From contig DEFO01000034.1 in assembly GCA_002350805.1 (NCBI GenBank), forward strand, positions 33,557 through 97,556: DNA of 64,000 nucleotides, read 5' to 3'. A program made the translations under genes and the position numbers. The stretch's first letter is position 1. Every line of letters begins with the position of its first letter. Below are positions 25,298-36,300 of this stretch, in pieces. The DNA comes from Prevotella sp. UBA2850 (GTDB taxonomy: Bacteria; Bacteroidota; Bacteroidia; Bacteroidales; Bacteroidaceae). The notes beneath the pieces were generated by a model that saw only the letters and a program-made list of their open reading frames with translations, made no database searches and had not been told where the DNA came from.

Positions 25298-27553
25298 TTA
25301 ACTGAGCAATTGGTTCAAAGCGTCTTCCTCACCAACCACCCAGATGATGTCGCCTCGCTCGAAACGGTAGGTGGGCTTCACCTGAGAAAGGTTTTCCTCG
25401 CCTTGCTCGATGCCCACCACCATGCAGTTGTACTGGTCGCGGATGCCGCTCTCCTCGAGGGTCTTGCCAATGAACTTACTGCTGCTGTTGATGACCATTG
25501 AGCGCAGCCTCATCTCTCGTTTCTCGAGTTCCATATCCTCACCGTAGAGTTCCGATTCCAATGCATGGCGGAATGTCGTAAGCTGGTCGTCGCTGCCGAT
25601 GACCTGCAGCTTGTCACCGGGGAAGATGACACTGTGGCCGTCGGGGATGTTCAACCGGCGGTTGGCGCGCAAGATGCTGCTGACGTGTACACCATACTTC
25701 TTACCGAGGCTGAGTTCGCGGAGTGTCTGTCCGGTCCATAAGGAGTCGGCAGGCACCTCAAAGTCGGCGATGTGGATATCACGGTCGAGCAGCCTGCCCT
25801 CATAGAGCGGCCGTTTATGGCCGTGCACCTGTGCCTCAATGTCGCGAGAGCGCAGGTTGAGGATGAACAGTCGCTCAAGTCGTATGCTGCGGCGTTTCAC
25901 CCAGCGCGAATAGACAATGAGAATCACAACAGCCAGACCGATGGTAATAACGAAAGCCGGACGGAAGTGGAAGAGACGGTTGCAGATGTAGAAGACAAAC
26001 GAGGCGGCAACGACCATACGCACCAGAATGGTGAAGATGAGTGGCAGATGATTAACGTTGCTCTCCTGCCACAGGGCCTTCCATTCCTCTGAGTGGTTTT
26101 TCTTCATCACCATAGCCCGCAGGAACGGGGCGATGAGCAACACCGTAACCACGGCGGTGATGATATGGACATAGACGCTCAGGTGCTCGCCAGACAATAC
26201 CCGCTGCATGAAGGGCAGGAAGATGGTGAACATCAGAGTGATGATGGCTGCCGAGAGGATGCCATAGATGAGTGTGTTGACACCCATCTGCAAGAGCAGC
26301 CGCTTCCACTTGCTCTTCTCAATGGTGTTAGGGTGGCTCATGGTGAGCCGGTTCAGCGAACTGATGAGGCGGTTGGGCAGGTGCCGCTCCAGTTTGTTAT
26401 AAGCCGGCGTGGCGAGCCGTATCATGTAAGGTGTGAGGAAAGTGGTTATAACTGATACGGCCACCACCACCGGATAGAGGAAATCGCCAATGACGCCCAG
26501 AGAGAGTCCGAGCGAGGCGATGATAAATGAGAACTCACCAATCTGCGCCATCGAGAAACCGCACTTCATAGCCGACTTCAGCGACTCTCCCGCCAACATG
26601 AAACCGAAGGAGCCGAAGAGAGCCTGACCAATGAGGATGGTCATCACTAGCACAAAGATGGGCAGGGCGTATTTGACGAGGATAGCCGGGTCGACAAGCA
26701 TACCCACCGATACGAAGAAGATGGCACCGAAGAGGTTTTTCACCGGCTCGACGAGCTTGATGATCTTCTCTGCCTCAATGGTCTCAGCGAGGATGCTGCC
26801 CATGACAAAGGCACCGAAGGCACTGCTGAAGCCGACCTTCGTTGACAAAACGGCCATAGCACAGCAAAGGCCCAGCGACACGACGAGCAGCACCTCATTG
26901 TTCATGAGCCGTCTCACAGAGCGCAGGAACAGCGGAATGGCAAAGATGCCCACCACGAACCACAGCACGAGGAAGAAACCTATCCTGGCCACCGAACCTA
27001 TCATCTGGCCGCCGTCAGGATTGTTGCCGCTGGCGATGGCCGCCAGCATCACCATCATCACAATAGCGAGGATGTCCTCGAGAATGAGCACACTCATCAC
27101 AATGCCGGCAAACTGCTGCTGGCGGAGACCTAGATCGTCGAAGGCCTTATAGATAATAGTGGTCGACGACATGGCCAGCATACCACCGAGGAAGATGCAG
27201 TCCATCTTTGCCCAGCCGAAGGCATGGCCCACCAGCATGCCAAGCATCATCATGCAGAACACGATGGTGCAGGTGGCAATGACTGGCGAGGCCCCCATCT
27301 TGAGTATCTTCTTGAACGAGAAGTCGAGTCCCAGCGAAAACAAAAGGAACATCACGCCGATGTCGGCCCATGTGTGGATGTCTGCCTGGTCGACCACCGA
27401 CATGGTGTAAGGCATGTGGGGCGACACCAGAAAACCGGCCACGACATATCCCAGGACAAGCGGCTGCTTAAGTTTTTTGAACAGAAGCGTGACGATACCG
27501 GCTACGACAAGTATCAACGCAAGGTCTTTTATTAATGCTGGTAATTCACTCAT
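25298..27553 (-). CDS. Monovalent cation:proton antiporter, KefB/CPA2 type
   Basis: The 751-aa inner-membrane protein has about 12 helices in the first 400 residues (Na+/H+ exchanger fold, with FSLGLDFSFKK and AFGAFVMGSILAET). A further helical segment follows at about 425-550 and then one or two TrkA-C-like regulatory domains (about 580-750; VIFPGDKLQVIGSDDQL, RGDIIWVVGEEDAL). It exports K+ or Na+ in exchange for protons, gated by a ligand at the TrkA-C part. No NAD-binding TrkA-N domain is seen. Confidence 0.92.
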   Translation of the reverse strand: MSELPALIKDLALILVVAGIVTLLFKKLKQPLVLGYVVAGFLVSPHMPYTMSVVDQADIHTWADIGVMFLLFSLGLDFSFKKILKMGASPVIATCTIVFCMMMLGMLVGHAFGWAKMDCIFLGGMLAMSSTTIIYKAFDDLGLRQQQFAGIVMSVLILEDILAIVMMVMLAAIASGNNPDGGQMIGSVARIGFFLVLWFVVGIFAIPLFLRSVRRLMNNEVLLVVSLGLCCAMAVLSTKVGFSSAFGAFVMGSILAETIEAEKIIKLVEPVKNLFGAIFFVSVGMLVDPAILVKYALPIFVLVMTILIGQALFGSFGFMLAGESLKSAMKCGFSMAQIGEFSFIIASLGLSLGVIGDFLYPVVVAVSVITTFLTPYMIRLATPAYNKLERHLPNRLISSLNRLTMSHPNTIEKSKWKRLLLQMGVNTLIYGILSAAIITLMFTIFLPFMQRVLSGEHLSVYVHIITAVVTVLLIAPFLRAMVMKKNHSEEWKALWQESNVNHLPLIFTILVRMVVAASFVFYICNRLFHFRPAFVITIGLAVVILIVYSRWVKRRSIRLERLFILNLRSRDIEAQVHGHKRPLYEGRLLDRDIHIADFEVPADSLWTGQTLRELSLGKKYGVHVSSILRANRRLNIPDGHSVIFPGDKLQVIGSDDQLTTFRHALESELYGEDMELEKREMRLRSMVINSSSKFIGKTLEESGIRDQYNCMVVGIEQGEENLSQVKPTYRFERGDIIWVVGEEDALNQLLS

Positions 27554-27584
27554 GCTACTCTAATTGTCAACTATCAATTATCAA

Positions 27585-28808
27585 TCAGTCATTATATCCT
27601 GCCGTCAGCTCACAGATTTTCACAATCACCTGCATGGCTTTCTCCATGACCTGAATGCTGACAAACTCGTAGGGGCCATGGAAGTTGACACCGCCGGCGA
27701 AGATATTGGGACATGGCAGGCCTTTGAACGACAATTGTGCGCCGTCCGTGCCGCCGCGGATGGGATGAACGCGTGGGGGCACATCGCTCTCCTGCATGGC
27801 TTTCAGCACCAGGTCGATGACGTGCATGTTGGGCTCTATCTTCTCCTTCATGTTGTAGTACTGGTCTTTCACCTCGCCCGTGATGACATCCTCGCCATAC
27901 TTCTCCTGCATTTTCTTCACACACTGGCTGATGAAATGCTTGCGGTCCTCAAAGCGGTCGCGGTCGTGGTCGCGGATGATGTAGCTCAGCGTGGCTCCCT
28001 CGATATTGCTCTGAATGCCCAGCAGATGATAGAATCCCTCGTAACCCTCGGTCTCCTCAGGAGTCTCATTGCCGGGAAGCATCGATGCGAACTCGACAGC
28101 AAGCCGGTTGGCATTCACCATCTTGTCTTTGGCATAGCCCGGATGCACACTGATGCCCTTGATGCGTATCTTGGCACTGGCGGCATTGAAGTTCTCAAAC
28201 TCCAGCTCGCCCAGGTCACCGCCGTCGATGGTGTAAGCCCATTCGCAGCCGAACTTCTCGACATCGAAGTGGTGGGCGCCCATGCCAATCTCCTCGTCGG
28301 GATTGAATCCCATGCGTATGTCACCGTGCTTCACCTCCTTATGGTCGCGCAGCCAGCACATGGCTTGTACGATCTCGGCAATGCCAGCCTTGTCGTCGGC
28401 TCCCAGCAGGGTTGTTCCGTCGGTCACGATGAGGTCTTCGCCCACGTGATTGAGCAGCTCGGGGAACTTCTTGGGACTGCTGACAATGCCCGGTGAGAGC
28501 TCGATGTCGGAACCGTCGTAGTTGCGCACGATGCTGGGCTTCACGTTCAGACCCGAGCAGTCGGGACTGGTATCGTAGTGGCTGATGAAGCCAATGGTGG
28601 GAACCTCTTTCTTGGTGTTGGCAGGCAATGTGGCGTAGACATATCCTTTGTCGTCCATCTCCACATCGTCGAAGCCCTCGTCTTCGAGTTCTTTCTTCAG
28701 AAACTCGGCAAAGACGAGTTGTTTGGGTGTGCTGGGCACGGTCTGGCTCTCCTCGCTCGACTGTGTGTCGAACTTCACATAATTGAGAAATCTTTCGGTA
28801 ATGTTCAT
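27585..28808 (-). CDS. pepT: Peptidase T (tripeptide aminopeptidase)
   Basis: The 407-aa M20-family di-zinc peptidase cuts the N-terminal residue from tripeptides in the cytoplasm. Ligands and catalytic residues are visible in FISHYDTSPD, LGADDKAG, NPDEEIGMGAHHF, TIDGG and RGGTDGAQLS. Length equals the family's. It stands as a single gene between the antiporter and a secreted protein gene. Confidence 0.96.
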   Translation of the reverse strand: MNITERFLNYVKFDTQSSEESQTVPSTPKQLVFAEFLKKELEDEGFDDVEMDDKGYVYATLPANTKKEVPTIGFISHYDTSPDCSGLNVKPSIVRNYDGSDIELSPGIVSSPKKFPELLNHVGEDLIVTDGTTLLGADDKAGIAEIVQAMCWLRDHKEVKHGDIRMGFNPDEEIGMGAHHFDVEKFGCEWAYTIDGGDLGELEFENFNAASAKIRIKGISVHPGYAKDKMVNANRLAVEFASMLPGNETPEETEGYEGFYHLLGIQSNIEGATLSYIIRDHDRDRFEDRKHFISQCVKKMQEKYGEDVITGEVKDQYYNMKEKIEPNMHVIDLVLKAMQESDVPPRVHPIRGGTDGAQLSFKGLPCPNIFAGGVNFHGPYEFVSIQVMEKAMQVIVKICELTAGYND

Positions 28809-28845
28809 GGTTTTGTCTTTTGTTTTTATGTGTTTTTTATTACGA

Positions 28846-30846
28846 TTATTTTAGTTTCTGGCACATCCGGCGGGTCTCTTCGGCAGTTTGGTTGACGAAG
28901 TAGACAATGGTTCCCGGCTTCGCGGTGCTGGGCTGCAGACAGGGATAGAGCAACGAGGTATAGATGGAGTTCACTTCCCTGCGACCACCAAACGACATGA
29001 GGTTGCCAGCCTGCCGGCTGATGATGCCTATTTGATTGTCTATGTTCACCCACGACGAGCTGAAGCGGGTGGTCTGCTGACCGTCGGTGGTCACGCTGCC
29101 GCCCTCATAATAGAGGGTCCGCTCGATGCGTGTGAGCGGGTCGGTGCTCACGGCCACCATTCCGATGGTACTGTCGGCGCCCTCGTAGTCGAGCTGCACC
29201 TTGTTCTTTCCGCAGTCGGTAATGGTGAAATGCATCACACTCGGTCCCTTACGCAGCTGTCCGCTGGCTTTCCATGTGTCTTTTTTCACTTCTATCACGG
29301 GTTTCCCGTCCAGACGGAAGCCTGCGGGATGGCCGATGATATTGCCGCCTACTCCACGTTTATAAGGCACGATGATTTTATTCTTGTCGGGCAGGTTGGG
29401 TACTATCAGGCAGTTGGCGTTCTTCAGTCCCTCGCTCCACGAGAAGCACACGAAGCGGTCTTTCGACATCGAGCGCACGATGTTCTGGCTCTTCAGCCAT
29501 TTTGTGGCTGCCTGCCTGCGCTGAAAATCGGCCCACACCGTAGGTGCCATATCGCCTACCGGATAGAGATCGTGCATGAGATAGGTCATCATCACACGAT
29601 GGGCCGTCACGCCCATGCGCCGCGGACCGATGTCGGAGTTGAGCATCCATGCCCCGTCGGGGGTGGTCTGCTGGCGTGCCTCGGTATATTTCAGCGCCAT
29701 GTTCTCAAGCATCAGCGCGTCGGCATTTCTCAGGATGGTAGCCATGGCGGCATAGGCCGGCAGTTGGTCGTAGAGGAACATGCTCCAGTCGTTGCCGTTG
29801 GGCATGGCCAGTTCGCCGTCGCAAAGGGCCAGTGGTGCCAGCACCTGGTCCCACACCTCCTGCCAATGCCAGGTGAAGGCATCGCTCTCAGTGGTCTTTT
29901 CGCCCTTGAGCAGGTGCAGGGCCAGCAGGCTTTCGGCCAGCTCTTGGATGACCACATTCTGGTAACTGGTGTGAAAATAGTTGTGGTTTTGCAGCGTGAA
30001 GTCATCGTAGAGGTTCTGCCCGGCATACCATTCACAGGCTTTCCGTCCGGCCACAACCGCCTGGTTGGTGGCATCGGCGGCCACGGTGTAGCAGTTGAAA
30101 GCGAAGCGCAGCATAGTCTCGTGCCAGTTCTTTGCATGCTCGTGTTGCGGCATAAGTGCCGTGGCACAGGCCAGCACGTTGGCTTCCCATCCGTTCTCCT
30201 CGGCCTTGGTGTCGCCCATATACTCTGCCGGAATCTTTCTGGTCAGCTCATAGTCGGCCTCAGCGGCCAGCAGCTTTCGTAGTTGCTCACCTTCACGCCC
30301 GTCGGTTTTCCCAAGGAAGTGGGCGGCCAGCGTCACGCTCAGGCTCCACAGCGAGCTCTCCCACTGATAGTGCATGTCTTGTGTGCCCCAGTATTTTTTG
30401 TCGGTGCAAGTCATCAGCTGGTTGCTGCGGTGAGTGCTCAAGGCATAGTTCAGTGCGCGTGAGGCCATACGCTGCAGGTCGTCGTAACTGATGCCAGAAG
30501 GCAGAGCGATGTCGTTTTCCTGGCCATACTTCCACAAGAAGGCGGTGACCATGGCCATGTCGGCATTGGTGCGCACACCATCCTCGTTGCTTTGTCCGGC
30601 ATTACGGGCTTTGAAGAAGCCGCAGTTGTCGCCCAGCCGGTTTTTGCCAGTGTCGGTATAGATGCTTTTGGCATACTGCATGAAACGGCCGAGCATGGTC
30701 AGGCAGCGGTGCTTCATTTCTGGTTCGCCCAGATAGTCGGCTGTCATCACATCCTCGGTAGGGCTCTGTACGCGTTGTGTGTCGTCGGCCCAGAGCATGG
30801 CCGGCATGGCAAATAGCAGTGAGAAGAGAATTGTCATAGGTTTCAT
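28846..30846 (-). CDS. Secreted protein, probably alpha/alpha-toroid (lyase-like), unassigned
   Basis: The 666-aa product has a signal peptide (1-20, ending AMLWAD). The first 430 residues are helical, with aromatic and His-rich runs (MHYQWESSLWSLS, NHNYFHTSYQ, NGNDWSMFLYDQLPAY) typical of toroid-fold polysaccharide lyases and hydrolases. The last 200 residues look beta-rich. I cannot place it in a numbered family. Export suggests action on glycans in the periplasm or outside; the neighbouring CE7 esterase gene on the same strand would fit that, but the two are not in one operon. Confidence 0.6.
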   Translation of the reverse strand: MKPMTILFSLLFAMPAMLWADDTQRVQSPTEDVMTADYLGEPEMKHRCLTMLGRFMQYAKSIYTDTGKNRLGDNCGFFKARNAGQSNEDGVRTNADMAMVTAFLWKYGQENDIALPSGISYDDLQRMASRALNYALSTHRSNQLMTCTDKKYWGTQDMHYQWESSLWSLSVTLAAHFLGKTDGREGEQLRKLLAAEADYELTRKIPAEYMGDTKAEENGWEANVLACATALMPQHEHAKNWHETMLRFAFNCYTVAADATNQAVVAGRKACEWYAGQNLYDDFTLQNHNYFHTSYQNVVIQELAESLLALHLLKGEKTTESDAFTWHWQEVWDQVLAPLALCDGELAMPNGNDWSMFLYDQLPAYAAMATILRNADALMLENMALKYTEARQQTTPDGAWMLNSDIGPRRMGVTAHRVMMTYLMHDLYPVGDMAPTVWADFQRRQAATKWLKSQNIVRSMSKDRFVCFSWSEGLKNANCLIVPNLPDKNKIIVPYKRGVGGNIIGHPAGFRLDGKPVIEVKKDTWKASGQLRKGPSVMHFTITDCGKNKVQLDYEGADSTIGMVAVSTDPLTRIERTLYYEGGSVTTDGQQTTRFSSSWVNIDNQIGIISRQAGNLMSFGGRREVNSIYTSLLYPCLQPSTAKPGTIVYFVNQTAEETRRMCQKLK

Positions 30847-30851
30847 GACTA

Positions 30852-30859
30852 CAAAGATA
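30852..30859 (-). promoter_or_regulatory. -7 box of the toroid-protein gene
   Basis: TATCTTTG on the minus strand, 5 bases before the start codon. Confidence 0.5.
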
Positions 30860-30965
30860 CGATGAAAGTATGTAGATGACGCTTGTTTTTCTTTTATTTA
30901 ACTTATTTTATCGCAATTCGCGGTGACATTTTCCCACTTTCCGCGTCTAATATATAAACGACAAA

Positions 30966-31472
30966 ATGAAAAGTACAATGAAAAAGATTCTTTTTACCAT
31001 CGTGCTGGCCTTGGTGTCAGTGTGCGGCTTCGCTCAGCAGAATGCGGGTGAAGAGCTGAAGAAAGCTCCCGACTTCACTATGAACGACAGCGAGGGAAAG
31101 GCTGTCAGTCTCTATGAGTACATCAAGGGAAAGAAATGTGTGCTGATTGATTTCTGGGCTTCATGGTGCGCTCCTTGCCGTGCGGAGGGTAAGAATGTGA
31201 AAGCCATCTATGCCGACTATAAGGACAAGGGATTTGGTGTGCTGGGCGTCTCGATGGATACGAAGGAGCCCATGTGGCGCAAAGCCATGAACGAGGAGGC
31301 TTATCCCTGGACCCAGCTGAGCGACCTGCAGGGTTTCAAGTCGCCCGTTTGCGGTCTGTTCGGCTTCAAGGCCATTCCCGCCATCTATCTCATCGACGGA
31401 GAGGGTAATGTGCTGGCTGTGAACCTGCGTGGTGAGGCCTTGCGTGCCAAGATTGCGGAGATTTGCCAATAA
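30966..31472 (+). CDS. TlpA-like thioredoxin-fold protein
   Basis: The 168-aa product has a signal peptide (ending CGFAQ) and a thioredoxin fold with the redox motif WCAPC (Cys 68 and 71) and the cis-proline segment AIPAIYL. It probably reduces or carries disulfides in the periplasm. A second ATG at 30978 is an equally good start and gives a cleaner signal peptide. A terminator follows. Confidence 0.88.
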   Translation: MKSTMKKILFTIVLALVSVCGFAQQNAGEELKKAPDFTMNDSEGKAVSLYEYIKGKKCVLIDFWASWCAPCRAEGKNVKAIYADYKDKGFGVLGVSMDTKEPMWRKAMNEEAYPWTQLSDLQGFKSPVCGLFGFKAIPAIYLIDGEGNVLAVNLRGEALRAKIAEICQ

Positions 31473-31519
31473 GCAATACTCATCAGACTTTTATTTTAGG
31501 GTTAATATTAATAGGTTCG

Positions 31520-31553
31520 AGAGTCCTGCGGTTACGGCTGCAGGACTCTTTTT
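31520..31553 (+). terminator. Terminator after the thioredoxin gene
   Basis: GAGTCCTGC and GCAGGACTC pair exactly around 10 bases, with TTTTT after the stem. Confidence 0.85.
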
Positions 31554-31620
31554 GTGCCCGTACATAAGAGCAGAGAGTGCCTGAAAGCACATCTTGCAGA
31601 GTTAGGCTAGCTCAACAAAC

Positions 31621-31652
31621 AAAAAAAAGCACCGTGGCCACGGTACTTTTTT
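31621..31652. terminator. Bidirectional terminator
   Basis: The 14-bp palindrome ACCGTGGCCACGGT (31631-31644) is flanked by an A-run and a T-run, so it can act for the thioredoxin gene and for the esterase gene coming from the other side. Confidence 0.8.
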
Positions 31653-31676
31653 ATATCATGACGGGCTATCCACCTA

Positions 31677-32972
31677 TCACTTCAGACGCTGCTTGATCCA
31701 CTCCATCTGATGATAGTTGGTGGCGTCGGAGGTCCAATGCTCGTTGATGGGAGTGATAAGCGCCTCTTTCTCGGCCGTGATGAGGTTGTAGACAATATAG
31801 CTGGTGGTAGGCGGACAGGTATTGTCGTTGAATCCCCAGGTCAAGTAGACGGGTACCTTGATGCGGCGCGCAAAGTTCACCACATCATAGTATTGCAGCG
31901 TTTTCACCTTCTCGGGGGTAAGCATGCCGTTCAGTTTGTTCAAGTGCGGATAGCCTCCGGCCCGATTGTCGAGATAGCCGGCCATGTCGCTCAGAGCCGG
32001 ATGATTGGCCACGCAGAGTGTTACCCGCGGGTCTAGTCCGGCGGTGATCAGAGCCAACGCCCCACCCTGACTGCCACCCTGCACAGCCACGTTCTTTCCG
32101 TCCCACTCGGGCAGTGACGTGAGGAAGTCGATGGCACGGACACAAGCTGCATAGACATGCTTCATATAGTAGTTGTCGCGGTTGTCGAGGCCATTCTCCA
32201 AATAGCCGTTCTCCCGATAGTTGAAGGCGTTGCTGATGTCTTTGAAGGTCTCCTCGCTCAGTGCCGGGTTGAGTCCGTGGATGTCGATTTCCAGTCTGAT
32301 GAAACCGTTTTTGGCATAGAACGTGTTGCGCATGGGCTCTTTGATGGTTTTGATGCCGGCTCCCGGCGGACACATCACTACAGGGTGCTTACCACCGTCC
32401 TTGGGCTTGGTGAGGAAGCCGTAGATGCTATGCGAGCGGTCGGTCTGCAACTTCACTAGGAAACAGTCGAACTCATGGGTACAGTATTTGTCCATCCTCT
32501 CACAAGTATAGCTGAGCGGTGTCTTTCGAGCCTCTTCGATGGCTTTCGTCCAGAAATCGTCGAAGTCGCTGGGGTTTTGTGTATAGGGTTTCAACTTCTC
32601 CGGCGAGAATCCCACTTTCACGTGGTGCTCACTGCTTTTGCCGTCGATGGTGGTCTTCAGCTTGCAGTCAAGGAATCCCGGACTCTTCATCGTACCCATA
32701 TGAATAGTTGCGCGCCCGTTCTTCAGTCGTACAGTACCTTTACTGGTGGCAGCCATCATGTCGGGAGCTATCTCATAGCTCACCTCAGCGTTTTGGGGTA
32801 CGCCATAGCGATAGAACTGCACCTCTATCTTGGCTTGCTCGCCCGTTTTGTAGAGCCAGTCGGCATGGTCGGGGACGGTCACCCACAGATAGTCATTGCG
32901 ATAGGGATAATTCTCTGCGGCCAGCTGGCAGGCTGACAACATGACAAGTAATGTCAGAATGATTTGTTTCAT
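31677..32972 (-). CDS. Acetyl-xylan-esterase-like hydrolase (CE7, AXE1 domain)
   Basis: The 431-aa secreted alpha/beta-hydrolase has a signal peptide (1-19), an N-terminal beta domain (about 25-125) and the AXE1 fold. The catalytic serine is in QGGSQGGA, the aspartate in GFNDNTCPP, and the histidine probably in NEHW near the end. CE7 enzymes remove acetyl groups from xylo-oligosaccharides and cephalosporins. The extra beta domain in front is a Bacteroidetes variant. A single gene with its own promoter. Confidence 0.87.
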   Translation of the reverse strand: MKQIILTLLVMLSACQLAAENYPYRNDYLWVTVPDHADWLYKTGEQAKIEVQFYRYGVPQNAEVSYEIAPDMMAATSKGTVRLKNGRATIHMGTMKSPGFLDCKLKTTIDGKSSEHHVKVGFSPEKLKPYTQNPSDFDDFWTKAIEEARKTPLSYTCERMDKYCTHEFDCFLVKLQTDRSHSIYGFLTKPKDGGKHPVVMCPPGAGIKTIKEPMRNTFYAKNGFIRLEIDIHGLNPALSEETFKDISNAFNYRENGYLENGLDNRDNYYMKHVYAACVRAIDFLTSLPEWDGKNVAVQGGSQGGALALITAGLDPRVTLCVANHPALSDMAGYLDNRAGGYPHLNKLNGMLTPEKVKTLQYYDVVNFARRIKVPVYLTWGFNDNTCPPTTSYIVYNLITAEKEALITPINEHWTSDATNYHQMEWIKQRLK

Positions 32973-32998
32973 AGATAAAATATTGTTTTGTTCTGCTG

Positions 32999-33006
32999 CA
33001 AAGATA
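32999..33006 (-). promoter_or_regulatory. -7 box of the esterase gene
   Basis: TATCTTTG on the minus strand, 27 bases before the start codon. Confidence 0.65.
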
Positions 33007-33042
33007 GAATAAAATCAGCAAAACGCCAAACAGATGAGGGAG

Positions 33043-33239
33043 TTTTTAGGAGTGAAGAGTTTTTAGGAGTATAGAGTTTTTAGGAGTATAGGAGTGTAGG
33101 AGTTTGGGAGTTTGGACAATACTCCGCCTCTTGAACTTTGGAACCTTGAACTATATTTAGAAGTTTGAGAGTGCAGACAATTGCCAAAGGTAATCATACC
33201 TCTCAGTTCTCAGCTCTCAGTTCTCAGTTCTCAGCGCCC
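33043..33239. repeat. Gene-free stretch of simple repeats
   Basis: Degenerate GTTTTTAGGAGTATAGA-type units fill 33043-33117. A CTCAGTTCTCAG-type array fills 33200-33236 and, with the bases before it, matches the insert inside mfd at 14301-14350. No gene is visible here. Confidence 0.75.
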
Positions 33240-33280
33240 AACATTCTCCATTTCCTAATAAATAATAATTCTGAAAGGTA

Positions 33281-33314
33281 TTTGAGGAATTCTCGAAATT
33301 CTTTTGTATTTTTG
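33281..33314 (+). promoter_or_regulatory. Promoter of the large helicase gene
   Basis: TTTG at 33281-33284 and TATTTTTG at 33307-33314, 22 bases apart. Confidence 0.6.
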
Positions 33315-33321
33315 CAATACG

Positions 33322-33372
33322 ATGAAAAGAGAAGTAACAATCAGATATTGTAATGCAGAAAGAATGACATGA
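33322..33372 (+). CDS. Possible 16-residue upstream frame coupled to the helicase
   Basis: The frame MKREVTIRYCNAERMT starts 7 bases after the -7 box and its TGA (33370-33372) overlaps the helicase start codon ATG at 33369-33371. This overlap would couple translation. No similarity is recognised, and chance cannot be excluded for so short a frame. Confidence 0.3.
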   Translation: MKREVTIRYCNAERMT

Positions 33373-36300
33373 TGGAACGCGAGAAGAATATCAACGGAAC
33401 ACATAATGGTAATTTTTATCTGGAATATCAGCAGAGCATTAATTATGCAATGGTAAGAAACGGTGTGAGAACCGTTATCGCAGCCTCATTGGAGAATGAG
33501 GACGCTACCGACTGGCACGCCGTCAAACTGATGCTGGTGGGCGAACAGGTGAGCAGGCAGGAGCTATCGTTCGACGTGGTGGAAGCAGGCCGAAGCATCT
33601 TGCTCGACTCGCTGAGCATCACTGCCCCGGAGGAGGCCCTGGTCAACCTCACGGAAGACGTAGAGACCACGTTTACCATCGTCATTTCCGTGGCCGATGA
33701 AGAGGTATTCCGCCAGAATTATCCGTTGACGCTGCGTCCCGACGACTATTATCTGCATCTCGACGAGACGGAGCACCAGAAAGAAATCACCAAACAGACC
33801 ATCTGGGAACGCAAGCTGCTGGACTTCTCGCTCCGCAACAACATGATTAACTGCAAGTTGGGCAAGCGGGTCATCCCATTTGTTTCTTTCGATATCCATA
33901 AGCTGGAAGACCTTTTGCAAGAAGGGAAAGACTACCGCATCATTCCTTATCCCGACACGCTGATAGAGCCTGCCGAAAACGGCATGTATCAGTCGGCCCA
34001 ACAGGCTGGCAGGTTACGCCAGCAGGTGCTGACGGAGATTGAGAAGAACCACCAGATTGTTTCGTATCTGAGCGAGACAGAACTGAACAATGCCCATAAG
34101 TTCATCTATCGTGCCTCGCGCAATGCCTTAGAGGAGAACGGTGCCAACACGTTGTTTGTGGTGCTGGGCTTGCTGAAATGGTATGAGAACGAAAAGAGCA
34201 CCCTGCCCCGCTACGCTCCCCTGCTGATGCTGCCGGTGGATATCGTGCGCAAATCAGGACAAAACTATGTGATACGCCTCCGCGACGAGGATGTCATCAT
34301 GAACATCACACTGCTGGAGCTGCTCAAGCAACAGTTCCGCATCGACCTGAATGTGCTCGACCCACTGCCCATCGACGAGCACGGAGTGGATGTGATGAAG
34401 ATTCTGCAGACCGTGAGAATGGCCGTGCGCGAGCAGAAAAACTGGATGGTGCTGGAGGAATCGCTGTTGGGACTGTTCCACTTCAATAAGTTCGTCATGT
34501 GGAACGACATCCACACCAATGCCTTGAAACTGAAGGAGAACGCAGTGGTGAAAAGCCTGATGGAAGGGCGCGTGACACTGGACGATGCAGGCGACATGGT
34601 GGATGCCCGTGAGGTGGACAAGAAGAATCTGCCGTCAGACTTCTGCATTCCCATCGATGTGGACTCTTCGCAGATGGAGGCCGTGATTGAAAGCGGACGC
34701 GGCAAGAGCTTTATTCTCTACGGGCCTCCGGGAACGGGAAAGAGCCAGACCATCACCAACATGATAGCCAATGCCCTCTACCAAAACAAACGTGTGCTGT
34801 TCGTGGCCGAGAAGATGGCAGCCCTGGAAGTGGTACAGAAGCGTTTGGCAAAAATCGGACTGGACCCCTTCTGTCTGGAGTTGCATAGTAATAAGGTGAC
34901 GAAAACACATTTCCTACGGCAAATGGAAAAAGCGCTGAACGTGACACACGTGAAAGAGCCAGAGGAGTATCGGGCCATGAGCGAGAAACTGTTTGCCCAT
35001 CGCCAGCAGATGATTACTTATATCGAGAACCTGCACCGGAAACAACCGTCGGGATTCTCACTCTACGAGTGCATCACCCGCCACCTCTCGCTGGAGGGTG
35101 ATGAGCTGAAGGCCAATCTGCCCCAGCCAGCCGATGTGACCAAAGAGAAGCTCACACTCTGGACAGAACAGTTGGGTTCGCTCAACACGGTGTTCAAAGT
35201 CACTGGCCATCCCTCGTCTCATCCTCTGTTGGGATTGTTCCCCTTCGAGTTCAGTAATGAGCGTAAGGAGAAACTGCAGGTGTTACTGACCGACTATCAG
35301 ACGGAGTATGCGAAAGCAGAACAGACCGTGCAGGATGCCCCCGTGAAACTGTCGATGACGGCGGGCGACCTGCAGTGGGCAACAGAGGTCAGCTCGTTGT
35401 TAGGCGAATTGCCCAAACAGGCATTGCAGCAACTGATGCAGCAGGATGCCGACATATGGCAGAAGCGATGGCAGGAAATCTGCAACAAATGGTTCCTACC
35501 GAGGTTCTTTGCCAAACGTTCCTTTACGAAAGAACTGCAGCAATATGCTGGAGACATCCGCTTTGACGATGCACCGGCACTGCTCGACAAACAAAAAGCT
35601 TTCAAGCAACGGCTGAAGGATTACTGTCTGAGCCACCGGGCTGACTATCAGTCCACTGAGTCGGCTCTCTGCCAGACACTGGCTCCTGAGCTCATGGAGG
35701 CTGTCAGCAACCAACACACACGATTGGCCAGTATCGTCGAGGAAGTGAAAAGCATGGCAGTACTCTGCCTGTACAACACGTCGCCCGACAACAAGTGGAT
35801 ATGGCTGAACGAACAGATTCCGGTGTGGCTCAGCCATTTCGCCTCGTTCAAAGACTGGTGTCTGTGGAGCGAGCGCCGCATGGAACTGAACAAAGAAGGC
35901 ATCTCATGTGTGGTGACCGCCATCGAGCGCGACGGCATGCAGCCCGATGCAGTATCCGACGCATTCCAAAAAGGCATCTATCACATTCTGACGATGGATA
36001 TTGTCGACAAAGACCCGACGCTCGCCAAGTTCAACGGCCTCATTTTCGAAGAGCTGGTCGACAAATACAAACAAGAGACCTATACCTTCCAAGACCTCAG
36101 CAAGAAAGAACTGTACTGCCATCTGGCTGCCCAGATACCATCGCAGACCATTGCCGCCACGGCCAATTCAGAGATGGGCATCTTGAAACGCAACATCAAC
36201 AATGGCGGCCGTGGCACAAGCATCCGTAAGATCATCGACCAGATACCCACGCTCATGCCCAAGCTTTGTCCTTGCATGCTCATGAGTCCTATTTCAGTGG

